Origin: an uncultured Oscillospiraceae bacterium
GTDB taxonomy: Bacteria > Bacillota > Clostridia > Oscillospirales > Oscillospiraceae
Length of the DNA stretch: 64,000 nt
Assembly (NCBI GenBank): GCA_910578735.1
Contig: CAJTSQ010000010.1
Location: forward strand, 5,211 to 69,210
Direction: 5' to 3'
Of the stretch, positions 7,384-16,811 are shown piece after piece. Below the pieces are notes generated by a model. It was not told the DNA's origin, searched no databases, and was given only the letters and a program-made list of their open reading frames with translations. The position numbers were made by a program, and so were the translations under genes. Position 1 is the first letter of the stretch, and each line of letters begins with the position of its first letter.

Positions 7384-8586
7384 ATGACCATCACAGAGCA
7401 GCTCGACCGACTGGCCAAGTTCAGCAGCACGGAGGCCAACCGGGAGGGGGTGACCCGTCTGCCCTTCACGCCGGCCCAGGAGGGGGCGGCCCGGTGGCTG
7501 GCGGAGCGGATGGAGGGGTTGGGCCTGACGCCCCGGGTGGACCCCTGCGGCACTGTGGCCGGCTTTCTCCCGGGCCGGCGGGAGGAGGTCCTGATCCTAG
7601 GCTCCCACTACGACAGCGTCCCCCGTGGCGGACGGTACGACGGCTGCGCCGGAATCCTCACCGCCCTGGAGGCGGTCCGCCGGCTGAGGGCGTCGGGGGA
7701 ACTGCCCCAATACTCCCTGATGGTGCTGGCCCTCAACGATGAGGAGGGGGTCCGGTTTACCGAGTCCTTCCTGTCCAGCCGCACGGCCTGCGGCGACTGG
7801 GGACCGGAGGAGTGGGCGGCAATCCACGACCGGGAGACAGGTGAGAGCCTGGCGGACCTGATGGCTGCCTCCCCCTTTCAGGGTGAGGTCATCCGCCTGC
7901 CGGAAAAGGCAAAAGGATATTTGGAGTTTCATGTGGAGCAGGGGCCTGTTCTGGATAAGCAGGGCCTCTCCGCCGCCGTGGTGGACAGGATCGTGGGGCT
8001 GTACCACTGCTGCTACCGCCTGCGGGGGGCCCAGAACCACGCGGGAACCACCCCCATGGACGGCCGGACCGACCCCATGCCCGTTTTTGGAGAGATAGCC
8101 GCCCGGCTGCCCGGGCTGTCCCGGGCCATTCCGGGGAGCGTGGCTACCGTCGGGTGGGTGGAGGTGGCCCCCAACGCCCCCAACGTGATTCCGGGGAGCG
8201 TAGAGTTCAGCGTTGACCTGCGCAGCGCCGATCCGGAAGGGCTGGAGGTCCTGCGGAACCGGACAGACGCTCTGGTCCGGGAGATGGCCGCCAGGGCCAG
8301 GATCGGTGTGGACCGCCGGGCGGAGGTGAGGGCTGCGCCGGTGGCCATGGACCCCGCTATGGGGGGACTGCTGGAGCGGTGCATGGTCCGGGCCGGCCTG
8401 CCGGTGTTTCACATGGACAGCGGCGCGGGGCATGACGCCCAGATTTTTGCCCAAAAGCTGCCCGCCGCCATGATCTTCGCCCCCAGCCGGGGCGGCTTGA
8501 GCCACTGCCGGGAGGAGTTCACCCGGGAGGAGGACTTGCAGCTGGCCTGCGATATCCTCCTCGGCTTTATACAGGAGGAATTTTAA
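7384..8586 (+). CDS. M20-type amidohydrolase (allantoate / N-carbamoyl-L-amino acid hydrolase family)
   Basis: This metal-dependent hydrolase family cleaves N-carbamoyl or ureido groups, for example from N-carbamoyl-L-amino acids, ureidopropionate or allantoate. The 400 residues hold the expected metal-ligand set: His75 in GSHYDSVP, Asp86 in GGRYDGCAG, Glu120/121 in LNDEEGVRF, His183 in EFHVEQGPVLD, and a C-terminal His in GGLSHCREEF. The dimerisation domain includes QNHAGTTPMDGR. AAAGGAGG precedes the start. The gene ends convergent with the MATE gene, the stops overlapping by a few bases. No hydantoinase or racemase lies nearby, so the exact substrate is open. Confidence 0.88.
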   Translation: MTITEQLDRLAKFSSTEANREGVTRLPFTPAQEGAARWLAERMEGLGLTPRVDPCGTVAGFLPGRREEVLILGSHYDSVPRGGRYDGCAGILTALEAVRRLRASGELPQYSLMVLALNDEEGVRFTESFLSSRTACGDWGPEEWAAIHDRETGESLADLMAASPFQGEVIRLPEKAKGYLEFHVEQGPVLDKQGLSAAVVDRIVGLYHCCYRLRGAQNHAGTTPMDGRTDPMPVFGEIAARLPGLSRAIPGSVATVGWVEVAPNAPNVIPGSVEFSVDLRSADPEGLEVLRNRTDALVREMAARARIGVDRRAEVRAAPVAMDPAMGGLLERCMVRAGLPVFHMDSGAGHDAQIFAQKLPAAMIFAPSRGGLSHCREEFTREEDLQLACDILLGFIQEEF

Positions 8587-9995
8587 ATGGACATCCCTCC
8601 CGTCCCCCGCAGGGGGACGGGACGGGCCTCGGGCTGCTCCTCGGGCTGGTTGGGGTAGAGCCTGCGCAGCTTGGCGATACACAGCGCACTGGCTGGAATC
8701 AGGAACAGGTCGGCGCACACCCAGGCGGCGGGGGAAGCGAAGCAGGCGGCGGTATAGCCGAAGGCGGGCACCAGCAGCATCCCCACCCCGGTGCGGGCGG
8801 CCATCTCCAGCACCCCGGCCAGAATGGCGAAGGGGCTGAATCCCATGCCCTGGATGGAGAACCGGACGATGTTCACCAGAGACAGAGGGAAGAAGAAGGC
8901 GGACTGGATGACAATATACCGGGTGGTCAGCTGGGTGAGCAGGACCACATCCAGCTCCTTGGGGTCCAGGAAGAGCATGGCGCACCAGGGGGCGAGGCGG
9001 AGCATGGCGCCAAAGGCGACCGCTGCGTAACCGAACCCCAGCAGGGTGCAGGCGCGGATGCCCCGGCCAAGCCGGTCCAGCTTGCATCCCCCCACGTTCT
9101 GCCCGCAGTAGGTGGCCATCGTGGCCCCCATGGCGTCGAAGGGGCAGACCAGCAGCTGGACCACCTTGGCCCCCGCCGCTACAGCGGTGACATAGAGGCT
9201 GCCCAGGGCGTTCACCGAGGACTGCAGGACGATAGATCCAATGGCGGTGATGGAGTACTGAAGCCCCATGGGGATGCCCATGGCGCACAGCACCCCGCAG
9301 GAGTGGAGATCAAATCTCCGCTCCTCTCCCGTCATGCGGAGGATGGGGTATTTTCGTATCATGTACAGCAGGCAGATTGCCCCGGATACCGCCTGGGAGG
9401 CCACCGTGGCGATGGCCGCCCCGGCTACCCCGGCGTGGAAGCCCAGGATCAGGGTAAAGTCCAGGACGATGTTCAGGCAGGAGGACAGGGCCAGAAAGTA
9501 TACCGGCGTCCTGCTGTCCCCCAGGGAGCGGATGATTCCGGCCAGCAGGTTGTACAGAAAGGTGGCGGGGATGCCCATAAAGATGACGAAAATATAGGCA
9601 TAGGCATCGTGGAAGATGTCAGCCGGGGTGAGCATCGCCGTCAAAATCTGGCGGCAAAGCAGGCCGGTGGCGGCGGTGAGAACCACCGCGAAAATTATCG
9701 CCAGGTAGGCGGCGTTGGCCACGTAGCGGCGCATCTTGGAGAGCTCGCTGGCCCCCATCCGCTGGGCTACCGGGATGGCAAAGCCGCTGCACACCCCCAT
9801 GCAGAACCCGATGACAAAAAAGTTGATGGAGCCGGTGGAGCCCACCGCCGCCAGGGCGGAGGCCCCCAGCAGTTTGCCAACAATCATGGCGTCCACCAGG
9901 TTATACAGCTGCTGGAACAGCATCCCGAACAGGGTGGGCAGAGCGAAGCCTGCAATCAAACGCATCGGGCTGCCGGATGTCAGGTCTTTGGTCAT
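8583..9995 (-). CDS. MATE-family efflux transporter
   Basis: MATE proteins export drugs or metabolites in exchange for Na+ or H+. The roughly 470 residues form about 12 hydrophobic segments in two similar halves, each opening with a MATE-like segment (LFQQLYNLVDAMIVGKLLG near residue 25, then GLQYSITAIGSIVLQSSVNALG in the second half). ATG 9995 is chosen over GTG 10007, because AAGGAAGG lies about 11 bases before the former and touches the latter. The gene stands alone; substrate unknown. Confidence 0.9.
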   Translation of the reverse strand: MTKDLTSGSPMRLIAGFALPTLFGMLFQQLYNLVDAMIVGKLLGASALAAVGSTGSINFFVIGFCMGVCSGFAIPVAQRMGASELSKMRRYVANAAYLAIIFAVVLTAATGLLCRQILTAMLTPADIFHDAYAYIFVIFMGIPATFLYNLLAGIIRSLGDSRTPVYFLALSSCLNIVLDFTLILGFHAGVAGAAIATVASQAVSGAICLLYMIRKYPILRMTGEERRFDLHSCGVLCAMGIPMGLQYSITAIGSIVLQSSVNALGSLYVTAVAAGAKVVQLLVCPFDAMGATMATYCGQNVGGCKLDRLGRGIRACTLLGFGYAAVAFGAMLRLAPWCAMLFLDPKELDVVLLTQLTTRYIVIQSAFFFPLSLVNIVRFSIQGMGFSPFAILAGVLEMAARTGVGMLLVPAFGYTAACFASPAAWVCADLFLIPASALCIAKLRRLYPNQPEEQPEARPVPLRGTGGMSI

Positions 9996-10123
9996 GCAGA
10001 GAGGCACCTTCCTTCAGAAAAGCTTCGAACCATTATAGCCGCCCGGCCCCGGTCTGACTAGCGGCTTTTTGACGGTTTTGAACCCGATATGCGGCGGTAT
10101 TTTCATCAAAATACAGCAGTGCG

Positions 10124-10163
10124 AAAAACAGCCCCCGCAGAACCGGATGGTTCTGCGGGGGCT
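10124..10163 (-). terminator. Terminator of the PfkB kinase gene
   Basis: A 15-bp perfect stem (AGCCCCCGCAGAACC and its complement, GGAT loop) is followed on the minus strand by a T-run. Confidence 0.9.
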
Positions 10164-10182
10164 CGCTTGCGGTTTGAGAAGC

Positions 10183-11097
10183 TCAGTGGACCTGAGGAAC
10201 TTCCAGAGTGCCCTCGGACAGTGCCGCGTCCACCTCCGCCTTCAGGGGGACGGAGTCGGCGGCGCCGGCCCGGCCCACGCACAGGGCGCTGGCCGCGGTG
10301 GCCAGGCGGAGGCAGTCGGGGATGGCCAGGCCGTGGAGTACGCCATACATGAAGTAGCCGCTGAAGGTGTCGCCGGCGGCGGTGGTGTCCACCGCTTTGA
10401 CGGAACAGATGCCGATGGCATACTGCTTTCCCGCATAGAGACAGACCGCCCCCCGGCTGCCCAGGGTGAGCAGGATGCTCATGTGGGGATACTTCCGGCT
10501 CAGGACGGAGAGGATCTCCTCCTCCGGGCAGTTGCCGGCCAGCTGCTGGCCCTCCACTTCGTTGACAATGAGCCAGTCTACCAGGGACAGGTCGCACTGG
10601 TGGACCTGCTCGTCCATGGGGGCGGCGTTGAAGAAGATGGGCAGGCCCCGCTTGTGGGCGGTCTCGATGACGTAGGGGAGCAGGTTGATTTCATTTTGCA
10701 GCAGGACGGCGCCGTCCTGGCCAAAGGCGTCAAAGATGCCGTCGATGATCTCCTCGGTGAGCATCCGGTTGGTGCCGCCGTAGAGCAAGATGCAGTTCTG
10801 GCCCTGGCTGTTCACCTGGATTACGGTGTGCCCGCCCTTGCCGGGAACCTGGCGGATCAGGCTGGTGTTTACCCCGTTCTCCTTCAGCTTGTCCAGCAGC
10901 ATCCCGCCGTCCTCGCCAATCAGGCCGGCGTGCCACACCTCGTTGCCCGCCCGCACGGCGGCAATGGACTGATTCAGTCCCTTTCCGCCGCAGAAGAGAG
11001 ACAGCTCCTGAGAGAGCTTGGTCTCGCCGGGCAGAAGGAACGTGTCCACCTTATATACATTATCGACATTCATGGACCCCAAGTTTAAAACTTTCAT
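10183..11097 (-). CDS. PfkB-family carbohydrate kinase, ribokinase-like
   Basis: Ribokinase-type enzymes phosphorylate a sugar hydroxyl with ATP. The 304 residues show the N-terminal LNLGSMNVDNVYKVDTFL and GGKGLNQSIAAVRAG motifs typical of ribokinases, and the C-terminal DTTAAGDTFSGYF motif with the catalytic Asp and anion hole. The start has GGGAGG at good spacing. It has its own promoter (11135-11163) and terminator. It lies next to the ribose-type importer cluster but points away, so a link to that pathway is only a guess. Confidence 0.9.
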   Translation of the reverse strand: MKVLNLGSMNVDNVYKVDTFLLPGETKLSQELSLFCGGKGLNQSIAAVRAGNEVWHAGLIGEDGGMLLDKLKENGVNTSLIRQVPGKGGHTVIQVNSQGQNCILLYGGTNRMLTEEIIDGIFDAFGQDGAVLLQNEINLLPYVIETAHKRGLPIFFNAAPMDEQVHQCDLSLVDWLIVNEVEGQQLAGNCPEEEILSVLSRKYPHMSILLTLGSRGAVCLYAGKQYAIGICSVKAVDTTAAGDTFSGYFMYGVLHGLAIPDCLRLATAASALCVGRAGAADSVPLKAEVDAALSEGTLEVPQVH

Positions 11098-11134
11098 AGA
11101 TACAGCAGCCTCCCGTCAAAGATGTTCTGCATTT

Positions 11135-11163
11135 AAGATAACAGAAATTGGGGTGGAGTGCAA
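11135..11163 (-). promoter_or_regulatory. Promoter of the PfkB kinase gene
   Basis: On the minus strand TTGCAC and TATCTT are spaced by 17 bp, about 40 bp before the start codon. Confidence 0.65.
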
Positions 11164-11513
11164 TGCCTTCGAAATGTGGATTTATGTGGGAATTGTGGGA
11201 TTTACAGGAGGGAAGACAGCTGGGTGAGGAGAAAACCGGGGCGGCTGACCGCGCTGAACCTGTCCGCCCGAGAGGGGGAGAGAGGGAGGAGGACAAAAAA
11301 ATATTGGACAAAATATGTGGAAACAGGCCGGATATTACCTGGAAAATCCTGATAAAATGGGGGAAAAACGGCCTGCCGGCCGGGAGGAGGGCGGACAAAA
11401 ATCCAGAAATCGAACGGGCAGAGAGGGGGGTGAAAAATAGACAAAAGGATGACATTTAATTTGTTGGAAAAGCTGAAAATTAACATTTTGCAACAAAAGG
11501 CCATGTCTTGCTC
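11164..11513. other. Gene-free stretch between divergent units
   Basis: About 350 bp lie between the promoter of the PfkB gene and that of the binding-protein gene. A short plus-strand open frame (11148-11459) lacks a ribosome binding site and has no family features. I see no riboswitch, tRNA or repeat here; the stretch is purine-rich and may carry regulator sites. Confidence 0.5.
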
Positions 11514-11542
11514 TTGTTTTTTCGGTGGTCATGTTGTATAAT
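11514..11542 (+). promoter_or_regulatory. Promoter of the ABC importer / mtnKA operon
   Basis: TTGTTT and a perfect TATAAT are spaced by 17 bp. The start near 11549 leaves a leader of only about 46 nt, too short for a typical SAM riboswitch. Confidence 0.75.
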
Positions 11543-11594
11543 TGCCGCAAACAAAAGTCCTGTGCTTTTGTAAAAAAATCTGAGGAGGAACAAA

Positions 11595-12797
11595 ATGAAA
11601 AGAAGAGTTTTATCCATGATCCTTGCTGCATCCATGGTGCTGGCTCTGGCCGCCTGCGGCGGCGGGAACGGCAACCAAAACAACCAAACCCCCGGCTCCA
11701 CCAGCGGCAGCAGCAGCGGCAGCCAGCAGCAGACCCCCAACAACGGCGGCGACAGCACAGCCAGCCCCGTGGCCGGCAAGAAGGTCGCGTACATCATGAT
11801 TATGCCCTCTGCCACCATCTTCCAGATGTGGGCCAACTCCTGCCAGGATCTGGCCAAGGCCCTGGGCGCCACCTGCGACGTCTTCTTCTGTGACGGCGAC
11901 TTCAACAAGTGGCAGGACACCATCCGCACCTGCGCCGCCGGCGGTTACGACGGCCTGCTGGTCTCCCACGGCAACCAGGACGGCTCCTACGTCTTCCTGA
12001 AGGAGATCACCGAGCAGTATCCCGACCTGAAGATCACCTGCTTCGACACCCAGTTCTATGCTGACGGCGAGTATCAGAAGATCGAGGGCGTCACCCAGAT
12101 GTTCCAGCAGGACGCCTCCCTGGTCACCGTTCTGCTCGACGACATGATCAAGAACTTCGGCGAGGGCGTCCGCCTCATCAAGGTCTGGCGCGGCCCCAAC
12201 TACAACTCTCCCTTCGACCGCCGCGAGGTGGGCTGGCAGGAGTATCAGAACGCCGGCAAGATCGTCACCGTGGGCGAGGTTCAGCCCCTCCAGGACACTG
12301 TTGACTCCGCCAACACCGTGTTTGCCGCCTACCTCCAGGGCGTGAACCGGGCCGATGTGGACGGCGTTGTGGTGTACTACGACTGCTATGGCCAGGGTGT
12401 GTACAACGCCATTGTGGAGAATGCCAACTTCAACGGCACCAACGGCGCCGCGTTGCCCATGGGCAGTGTTGACATCGACCCCGTCGACGTCACCAACATG
12501 CTCACCCGCCCCGACATCTGGACCGCCGCCGGCACCACCGACTGGACCCTGAACGGCGAGATCGGCATGCGTATCCTGATGCTGGAGATCGCCGGCGAGT
12601 ATGACAAGATTTACGATCCCGCCAGCGGCAAGACCGGCGTAGACGTGGTCGAGGTTCCCGGCTCTGCCATCCTGGCCTCCGCCCTGAAGGACACCTCCAC
12701 CGTGGAGAACCTGGGTGAGATCGCTGACGAGACCTACGGCAACCTGAGCTACCTGTCCGTGGCCGACTGGATGCCCGCCGACCTGATCCACAAGTAA
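11595..12797 (+). CDS. Sugar-type ABC transporter substrate-binding lipoprotein
   Basis: This is the extracellular capture protein of an ABC importer. The 400 residues start with a lipoprotein signal peptide (LAASMVLALAACGGG, lipid-anchor Cys at about residue 21), followed by a Gly/Ser/Gln/Asn linker to about residue 55 and a periplasmic-binding-protein fold of the ribose/LacI class (KKVAYIMIMPSATIFQMWAN; later GVVVYYDCYGQGVYNAIVENA). AGGAGG precedes the ATG. It leads a unit with the ATPase, the permease and mtnK-mtnA, so the likely ligand is 5-methylthioribose, 5-deoxyribose or a related nucleoside; this is context, not motif evidence. Confidence 0.88.
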   Translation: MKRRVLSMILAASMVLALAACGGGNGNQNNQTPGSTSGSSSGSQQQTPNNGGDSTASPVAGKKVAYIMIMPSATIFQMWANSCQDLAKALGATCDVFFCDGDFNKWQDTIRTCAAGGYDGLLVSHGNQDGSYVFLKEITEQYPDLKITCFDTQFYADGEYQKIEGVTQMFQQDASLVTVLLDDMIKNFGEGVRLIKVWRGPNYNSPFDRREVGWQEYQNAGKIVTVGEVQPLQDTVDSANTVFAAYLQGVNRADVDGVVVYYDCYGQGVYNAIVENANFNGTNGAALPMGSVDIDPVDVTNMLTRPDIWTAAGTTDWTLNGEIGMRILMLEIAGEYDKIYDPASGKTGVDVVEVPGSAILASALKDTSTVENLGEIADETYGNLSYLSVADWMPADLIHK

Positions 12798-12832
12798 TAA
12801 GAACCCCAAAATTTAATCAGCCATGCAATACA

Positions 12833-12862
12833 GGAGGCGCTGGAGGTTTCTCCGGCGCCTCC
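12833..12862 (+). other. Stable hairpin between binding protein and ATPase genes
   Basis: A 13-bp stem (GGAGGCGCTGGAG with CTCCGGCGCCTCC, one T-G pair) with a GTTT loop lies in the 160-nt gap. It lacks a good T-run. Such hairpins behind binding-protein genes usually stabilise the upstream mRNA and reduce read-through, giving more binding protein than transporter. Confidence 0.6.
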
Positions 12863-12957
12863 TCTTCCATGTTGCGGAAGACAGAGGAGAACAGGCGTCC
12901 AAACTCCGGTTTGAAAGACGGCTATGTGAATAAGAGCGGTAGAAAAGAGGGAATCCC

Positions 12958-14490
12958 ATGGATCAAATCACACTTGAAACCAGAAAAGTTTCCATTGAAT
13001 TTCCCGGTGTAAAGGCGCTGTCCGATGTGGACTTTCAGGTCTCCACCGGAGAAATCCGCGCCCTCGTGGGCGCCAACGGCGCCGGCAAATCCACTTTGAT
13101 GAAAGTGCTGGCCGGCGCGAACCCCAGCTATCAGGGAGAGGTCCTCCTCAACGGGGAGGTTGTAGAGCTGCGCGACCCGTCCGCAGCGAAAAAACTGGGC
13201 ATCCAGATCGTGTACCAGGAAGTGGACACGGCCCTGATCCCCACCCTGTCGGTGGCGGAAAATGTGATGCTCAACAATACAGTGATGAATACAAAGGGCC
13301 GGCCGGTTGTCAACTGGTCCAAAATGCGGCAGGAGGCCCGGGAGGTCCTGAGCCGGCTGAATATTACCAACATCAACGTGCGCACCCTGGTCCAGGACCT
13401 GTCCCTGGCCCAGAAGCAGATGGTGCTGATTGCCCGGGCCATCCAGAGCCAGTGCAATTTCCTCATCCTGGATGAGCCCACTGCCCCCCTCAGCGACACC
13501 GAGACGGTGGAGCTGTTCCGAATCGTGCAGCACCTGCGGGACACGGAGAACATCGGCGTCATCTTTATCTCACACCGCATCCACGAGATCATCCAGATCT
13601 GCCACCAGTACACCGTCATGCGCAACGGCGAGATCGTGGGCACCCGGGACGTGACAGCCGAGACCACCTCCAAGGAGATCGTGGAGATGATGCTGGGCCG
13701 TACCTTTGAGGAGAACTTCCCCAAGGAGGAGGTCCAGCTGGGGGAGGAGTTTTTCGAGGTGAAGGACCTGACCGACATCGAGGGAAAGGTGAACGGCGTG
13801 TCCATGCACATGAAGCGGGGCGAGATCATCGGCATCGCGGGCCTGGTGGGAGCGGGCAAGAGCGAGTTCTGCAAAACCCTGTTTGGCTGCTACAAGCGGG
13901 GCGGCGGCGAGGTGATCCTCAACGGCAAGCACCTGAAGATCAAAACCCCCTCTGACGCGGTGCGGGAGCGCATCGCCCTGGTGCCCGAGGAGCGGCGCAA
14001 GGAGGGCGTGCTGGTCAACGAGGACGTGAGCTTCAACCTGTCGGCGGCCAGCCTGGGCAAATTCTGCGTGGCCTCCTTTATCAACAAAGCCAAGACCGAC
14101 GCCAACGCCAAGAAGTATGTGGAGCAGCTGGGGATCAAGACCCCTTCCATCCGGCAGTGGGTCCGAAACCTGTCCGGCGGCAACCAGCAGAAGGTGGCCG
14201 TGGGCAAGTGGCTGGCGGCGGACTGCGACGTATACATCTTCGACGAGCCCACCAAGGGGGTGGACGTGGGAGCCAAGCAGGACATCTTCCGCCTGATTTA
14301 CGACATTGCCAAGGCGGGCAACGGCGTCATCTACGCGTCCTGCGAAAACTCGGAGCTGCTGTCCATTACCGACCGTATCTATGTGATGTATGACGGCAAG
14401 ATCATGGCCGAGCTGGTCACCGCCGACACCTCAGAGGACGAGATCATGCACTACTCGGTGGGCGGCACCACCGCCTACGTCAAGGCGTGA
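12958..14490 (+). CDS. Sugar-type ABC transporter ATPase with two nucleotide-binding domains
   Basis: The 510-residue protein powers the importer from the cytosolic side and belongs to the RbsA/MglA family. Two ABC domains lie in tandem: the first with Walker A GANGAGKST and DEPTAPLSD after its Walker B, the second with GLVGAGKSE, a clear LSGGNQQKV signature and DEPTKGVDVGAKQD. The first signature is degenerate (QDLSLAQKQM), as is common in this family. AAGAGGG precedes the ATG. The permease gene follows 30 nt behind. Confidence 0.93.
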   Translation: MDQITLETRKVSIEFPGVKALSDVDFQVSTGEIRALVGANGAGKSTLMKVLAGANPSYQGEVLLNGEVVELRDPSAAKKLGIQIVYQEVDTALIPTLSVAENVMLNNTVMNTKGRPVVNWSKMRQEAREVLSRLNITNINVRTLVQDLSLAQKQMVLIARAIQSQCNFLILDEPTAPLSDTETVELFRIVQHLRDTENIGVIFISHRIHEIIQICHQYTVMRNGEIVGTRDVTAETTSKEIVEMMLGRTFEENFPKEEVQLGEEFFEVKDLTDIEGKVNGVSMHMKRGEIIGIAGLVGAGKSEFCKTLFGCYKRGGGEVILNGKHLKIKTPSDAVRERIALVPEERRKEGVLVNEDVSFNLSAASLGKFCVASFINKAKTDANAKKYVEQLGIKTPSIRQWVRNLSGGNQQKVAVGKWLAADCDVYIFDEPTKGVDVGAKQDIFRLIYDIAKAGNGVIYASCENSELLSITDRIYVMYDGKIMAELVTADTSEDEIMHYSVGGTTAYVKA

Positions 14491-14520
14491 CCCCAGAAAA
14501 AACAACAGGAGGAAGCAGAT

Positions 14521-15513
14521 ATGCAAACGCTGGAAAAGAATAGTACGCAAAAAATCCTGCACTTTTTATTGGATTGGGCCGCCGTGATCGCGCTGGTGCT
14601 GTGCCTTGTGGTGTTTACCGCGCTGAAGGGCTCGTTCTTCATGTCCAAGGCCAACATGGTCAACATCCTGCTGGCCATGTCCATCACCACCGTATTCGGC
14701 ATCGCCGCCACCGTCACCATGGCTCCGGACGGCTTTGATATGTCCGCCTGTACCCTGGCCAGCTGCTCGGCCTACATTTTCGTGTCGATGTACCTGTGGT
14801 ACGGCCTGTCTCTGGCCATGTCCATCGTGGTGTGCATCATCGTCACCATGATCATGTATCAGCTCACTATGTTCCTCATCCTGGTGTGCAAAATCCCTGA
14901 CATGCTGGCCACCTGCGCGCTGATGTTTGTACACCAGGGCCTGGGCCAGTGGTACATCGGCGGCGGCGCGGTGTCCACCGGTATGCGCACCCCCTCCGGG
15001 GCCGACCCCGTCCGCACCACCCTGAGCAACGCCTTCAGCGCCATCGGCCGCTCCCCCTACATCATTATCATCATGCTGGCCTGTGTGCTGGTGGCCCACA
15101 TCTTCCTCAACTACACCAAGCACGGCCGCTTCCTCTACGCTATGGGCGGCAACAAGCAGGCCGCCAAGCTGTCCGGCATCAACGTGAAGAAGTACCGCTA
15201 CCTGGCCGGCATGATTACCGCCGTGTTCATCGCCATCGGCGGCATCCTGGTCTCCGCCCGGGGCAGCTCCGCCCAGGTTATGTGCTGCGACAACTACCTG
15301 ATGCAGGCCCTGGCCGCCGTGTTCGTGGGCCGGTCGGTGGGCGGCGCGGAGAAGCCCAACGCCCTGGGTACCCTGGTGGGGGCCATGCTGGTGTCCACCC
15401 TGGAGAACGGCCTGACCATTTGTGCCGTGCCCTACTACATCCTCCCCGCCGTGAAGGGCGCCGTGCTGGCCCTGGCCCTGATGGCTGCCTACGCCGGCAA
15501 GAAGGAGCAGTAA
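14521..15513 (+). CDS. Sugar-type ABC transporter permease
   Basis: This is the membrane channel of the importer, 330 residues with about 8-10 hydrophobic segments, of the RbsC/BPD_transp_2 family. The late motif NKQAAKLSGINVKKYRY is the cytoplasmic coupling loop that contacts the ATPase. AGGAGG precedes the ATG. One permease gene suggests a homodimer, as in ribose importers. It is followed by mtnK after 67 nt. Confidence 0.92.
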   Translation: MQTLEKNSTQKILHFLLDWAAVIALVLCLVVFTALKGSFFMSKANMVNILLAMSITTVFGIAATVTMAPDGFDMSACTLASCSAYIFVSMYLWYGLSLAMSIVVCIIVTMIMYQLTMFLILVCKIPDMLATCALMFVHQGLGQWYIGGGAVSTGMRTPSGADPVRTTLSNAFSAIGRSPYIIIIMLACVLVAHIFLNYTKHGRFLYAMGGNKQAAKLSGINVKKYRYLAGMITAVFIAIGGILVSARGSSAQVMCCDNYLMQALAAVFVGRSVGGAEKPNALGTLVGAMLVSTLENGLTICAVPYYILPAVKGAVLALALMAAYAGKKEQ

Positions 15514-15580
15514 GGAAAAACAGGACCGGCCTGAGGACCGGCCCGGCATATAAAAATTGTATAGAAGGAAGGAACCAATC

Positions 15581-16792
15581 ATGGGCAAGTTTGACAAGTA
15601 CTTTCTGATGGGCATTGACGACATCCTGGAGTATACCCTGGAAAAGCTGCCGGACATGGGCTGGAACAAGGCCGCCATGCAGGCCAAGGAGATCGGCGAC
15701 GGCAACCTGAACTACGTCTTCCGGGTGTGGGACGACCAGGGCCACTCGGTGATTATCAAGCACGCCGGGGTGTCTCTGCGTATCTCTGAGGACATGAAGG
15801 TATCCACCGACCGCAACCGCATTGAGTCGGAGATTCTCCAGCTCAACGACAGGTACGCCCCTGGCATGGTGCCCAAAATTTATTTCTACGACACCGTAAT
15901 GAGCGCCTGCGGCATGGAGGATCTGTCCGACTACCAGCTGATGCGCTACGCCATGATGGAGCACAAAACCTTCCCCAAGTTTGCCGACGACATCTCTACC
16001 TTTATGGTGAACACCCTGCTCATGACCAGTGATGTGGTGATGGACCACCAGGAGAAGAAGGAGCTGGTGAAGAGCTTCATCTCCCCCGAGCTGTGCCAGA
16101 TCACCGAGGACCTGGTGCTCATGGAGCCCTACAACGACATCAAGCATGAGAACAATGTGTTCCCCCCCAACGCCGACTTCGTGAAGCGGGAGCTGTATGA
16201 GGACGAGGCCCTGCACCTGGAGGTCTCCAAGCTGAAGTTCAAATTTATGACCGACGCCCAGGCCCTGATGCACGGCGACCTGCACACCGGCTCCATCTTT
16301 GTCAAGCCTGACTCCACCAAGGTCTTTGACCCGGAGTTCGCCACCTATGCCCCCATGGGCTACGACATCGGCAACGTGGTGGCCAACCTGATCTTCGCCT
16401 ATGACAACGGCCTGGCCGCCGGGGATACCGCTTTCTGCGACTGGTGCCTGAAGGCCATTGAGGAGACTATGGACCTGTTTGTGGCCAAGTTCAACAAGAA
16501 GTTTGACGAGGCGGCCACCGAGCCCATGGCCAAGGTCCCCGGCTTCAAGCAGTGGTATCTGGAGGGCATCCTCAACGACACCGCCGGCTATGCCGGCACT
16601 GAACTGCACCGGCGCACCGTGGGCATGGCCAACGTGAAGGATGTGACCACCATCGCCGACCAGGAGAAGCGGGCCTGGGTGGAGCGGCTGAACATCCTGT
16701 GCGGCAAGGACTACATCAAGAACCAGACTAAATTCCGCACCGGCGCCGACTTTGTGGCCGCCGTGAAGCGGGCCCAGGAAGCGGCAAAGTAA
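15581..16792 (+). CDS. mtnK: S-methyl-5-thioribose kinase
   Basis: MtnK phosphorylates 5-methylthioribose at C1 with ATP. The 403 residues closely follow the Bacillus family pattern: KEIGDGNLNYVFRV in the P-loop region, MEDLS, ITEDLVLMEPYND, the catalytic HGDLHTGSIF near residue 230, FDPEFATYAPMGYDIGN with the metal-binding Asp, and AGTELHRRTVGMANVKD. The start is ATG 15581, with GAAGGAAGGA upstream. It sits between the importer and mtnA. Related kinases (DrdK) phosphorylate 5-deoxyribose, so the true substrate may be either sugar; sequence inspection cannot separate them. Confidence 0.93.
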   Translation: MGKFDKYFLMGIDDILEYTLEKLPDMGWNKAAMQAKEIGDGNLNYVFRVWDDQGHSVIIKHAGVSLRISEDMKVSTDRNRIESEILQLNDRYAPGMVPKIYFYDTVMSACGMEDLSDYQLMRYAMMEHKTFPKFADDISTFMVNTLLMTSDVVMDHQEKKELVKSFISPELCQITEDLVLMEPYNDIKHENNVFPPNADFVKRELYEDEALHLEVSKLKFKFMTDAQALMHGDLHTGSIFVKPDSTKVFDPEFATYAPMGYDIGNVVANLIFAYDNGLAAGDTAFCDWCLKAIEETMDLFVAKFNKKFDEAATEPMAKVPGFKQWYLEGILNDTAGYAGTELHRRTVGMANVKDVTTIADQEKRAWVERLNILCGKDYIKNQTKFRTGADFVAAVKRAQEAAK

Positions 16793-16811
16793 GAGGAAGG
16801 AGTCCTGACAT

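Noticed and set aside
11148..11459. Plus-strand open frame of 103 codons in the divergent region
   Set aside because: No ribosome binding site, no family features, and it overlaps the minus-strand promoter of the PfkB gene.
11543..11594. SAM or other riboswitch in front of the importer/mtnKA unit
   Set aside because: The predicted leader is only about 46 nt, without the pairing of any riboswitch I know.
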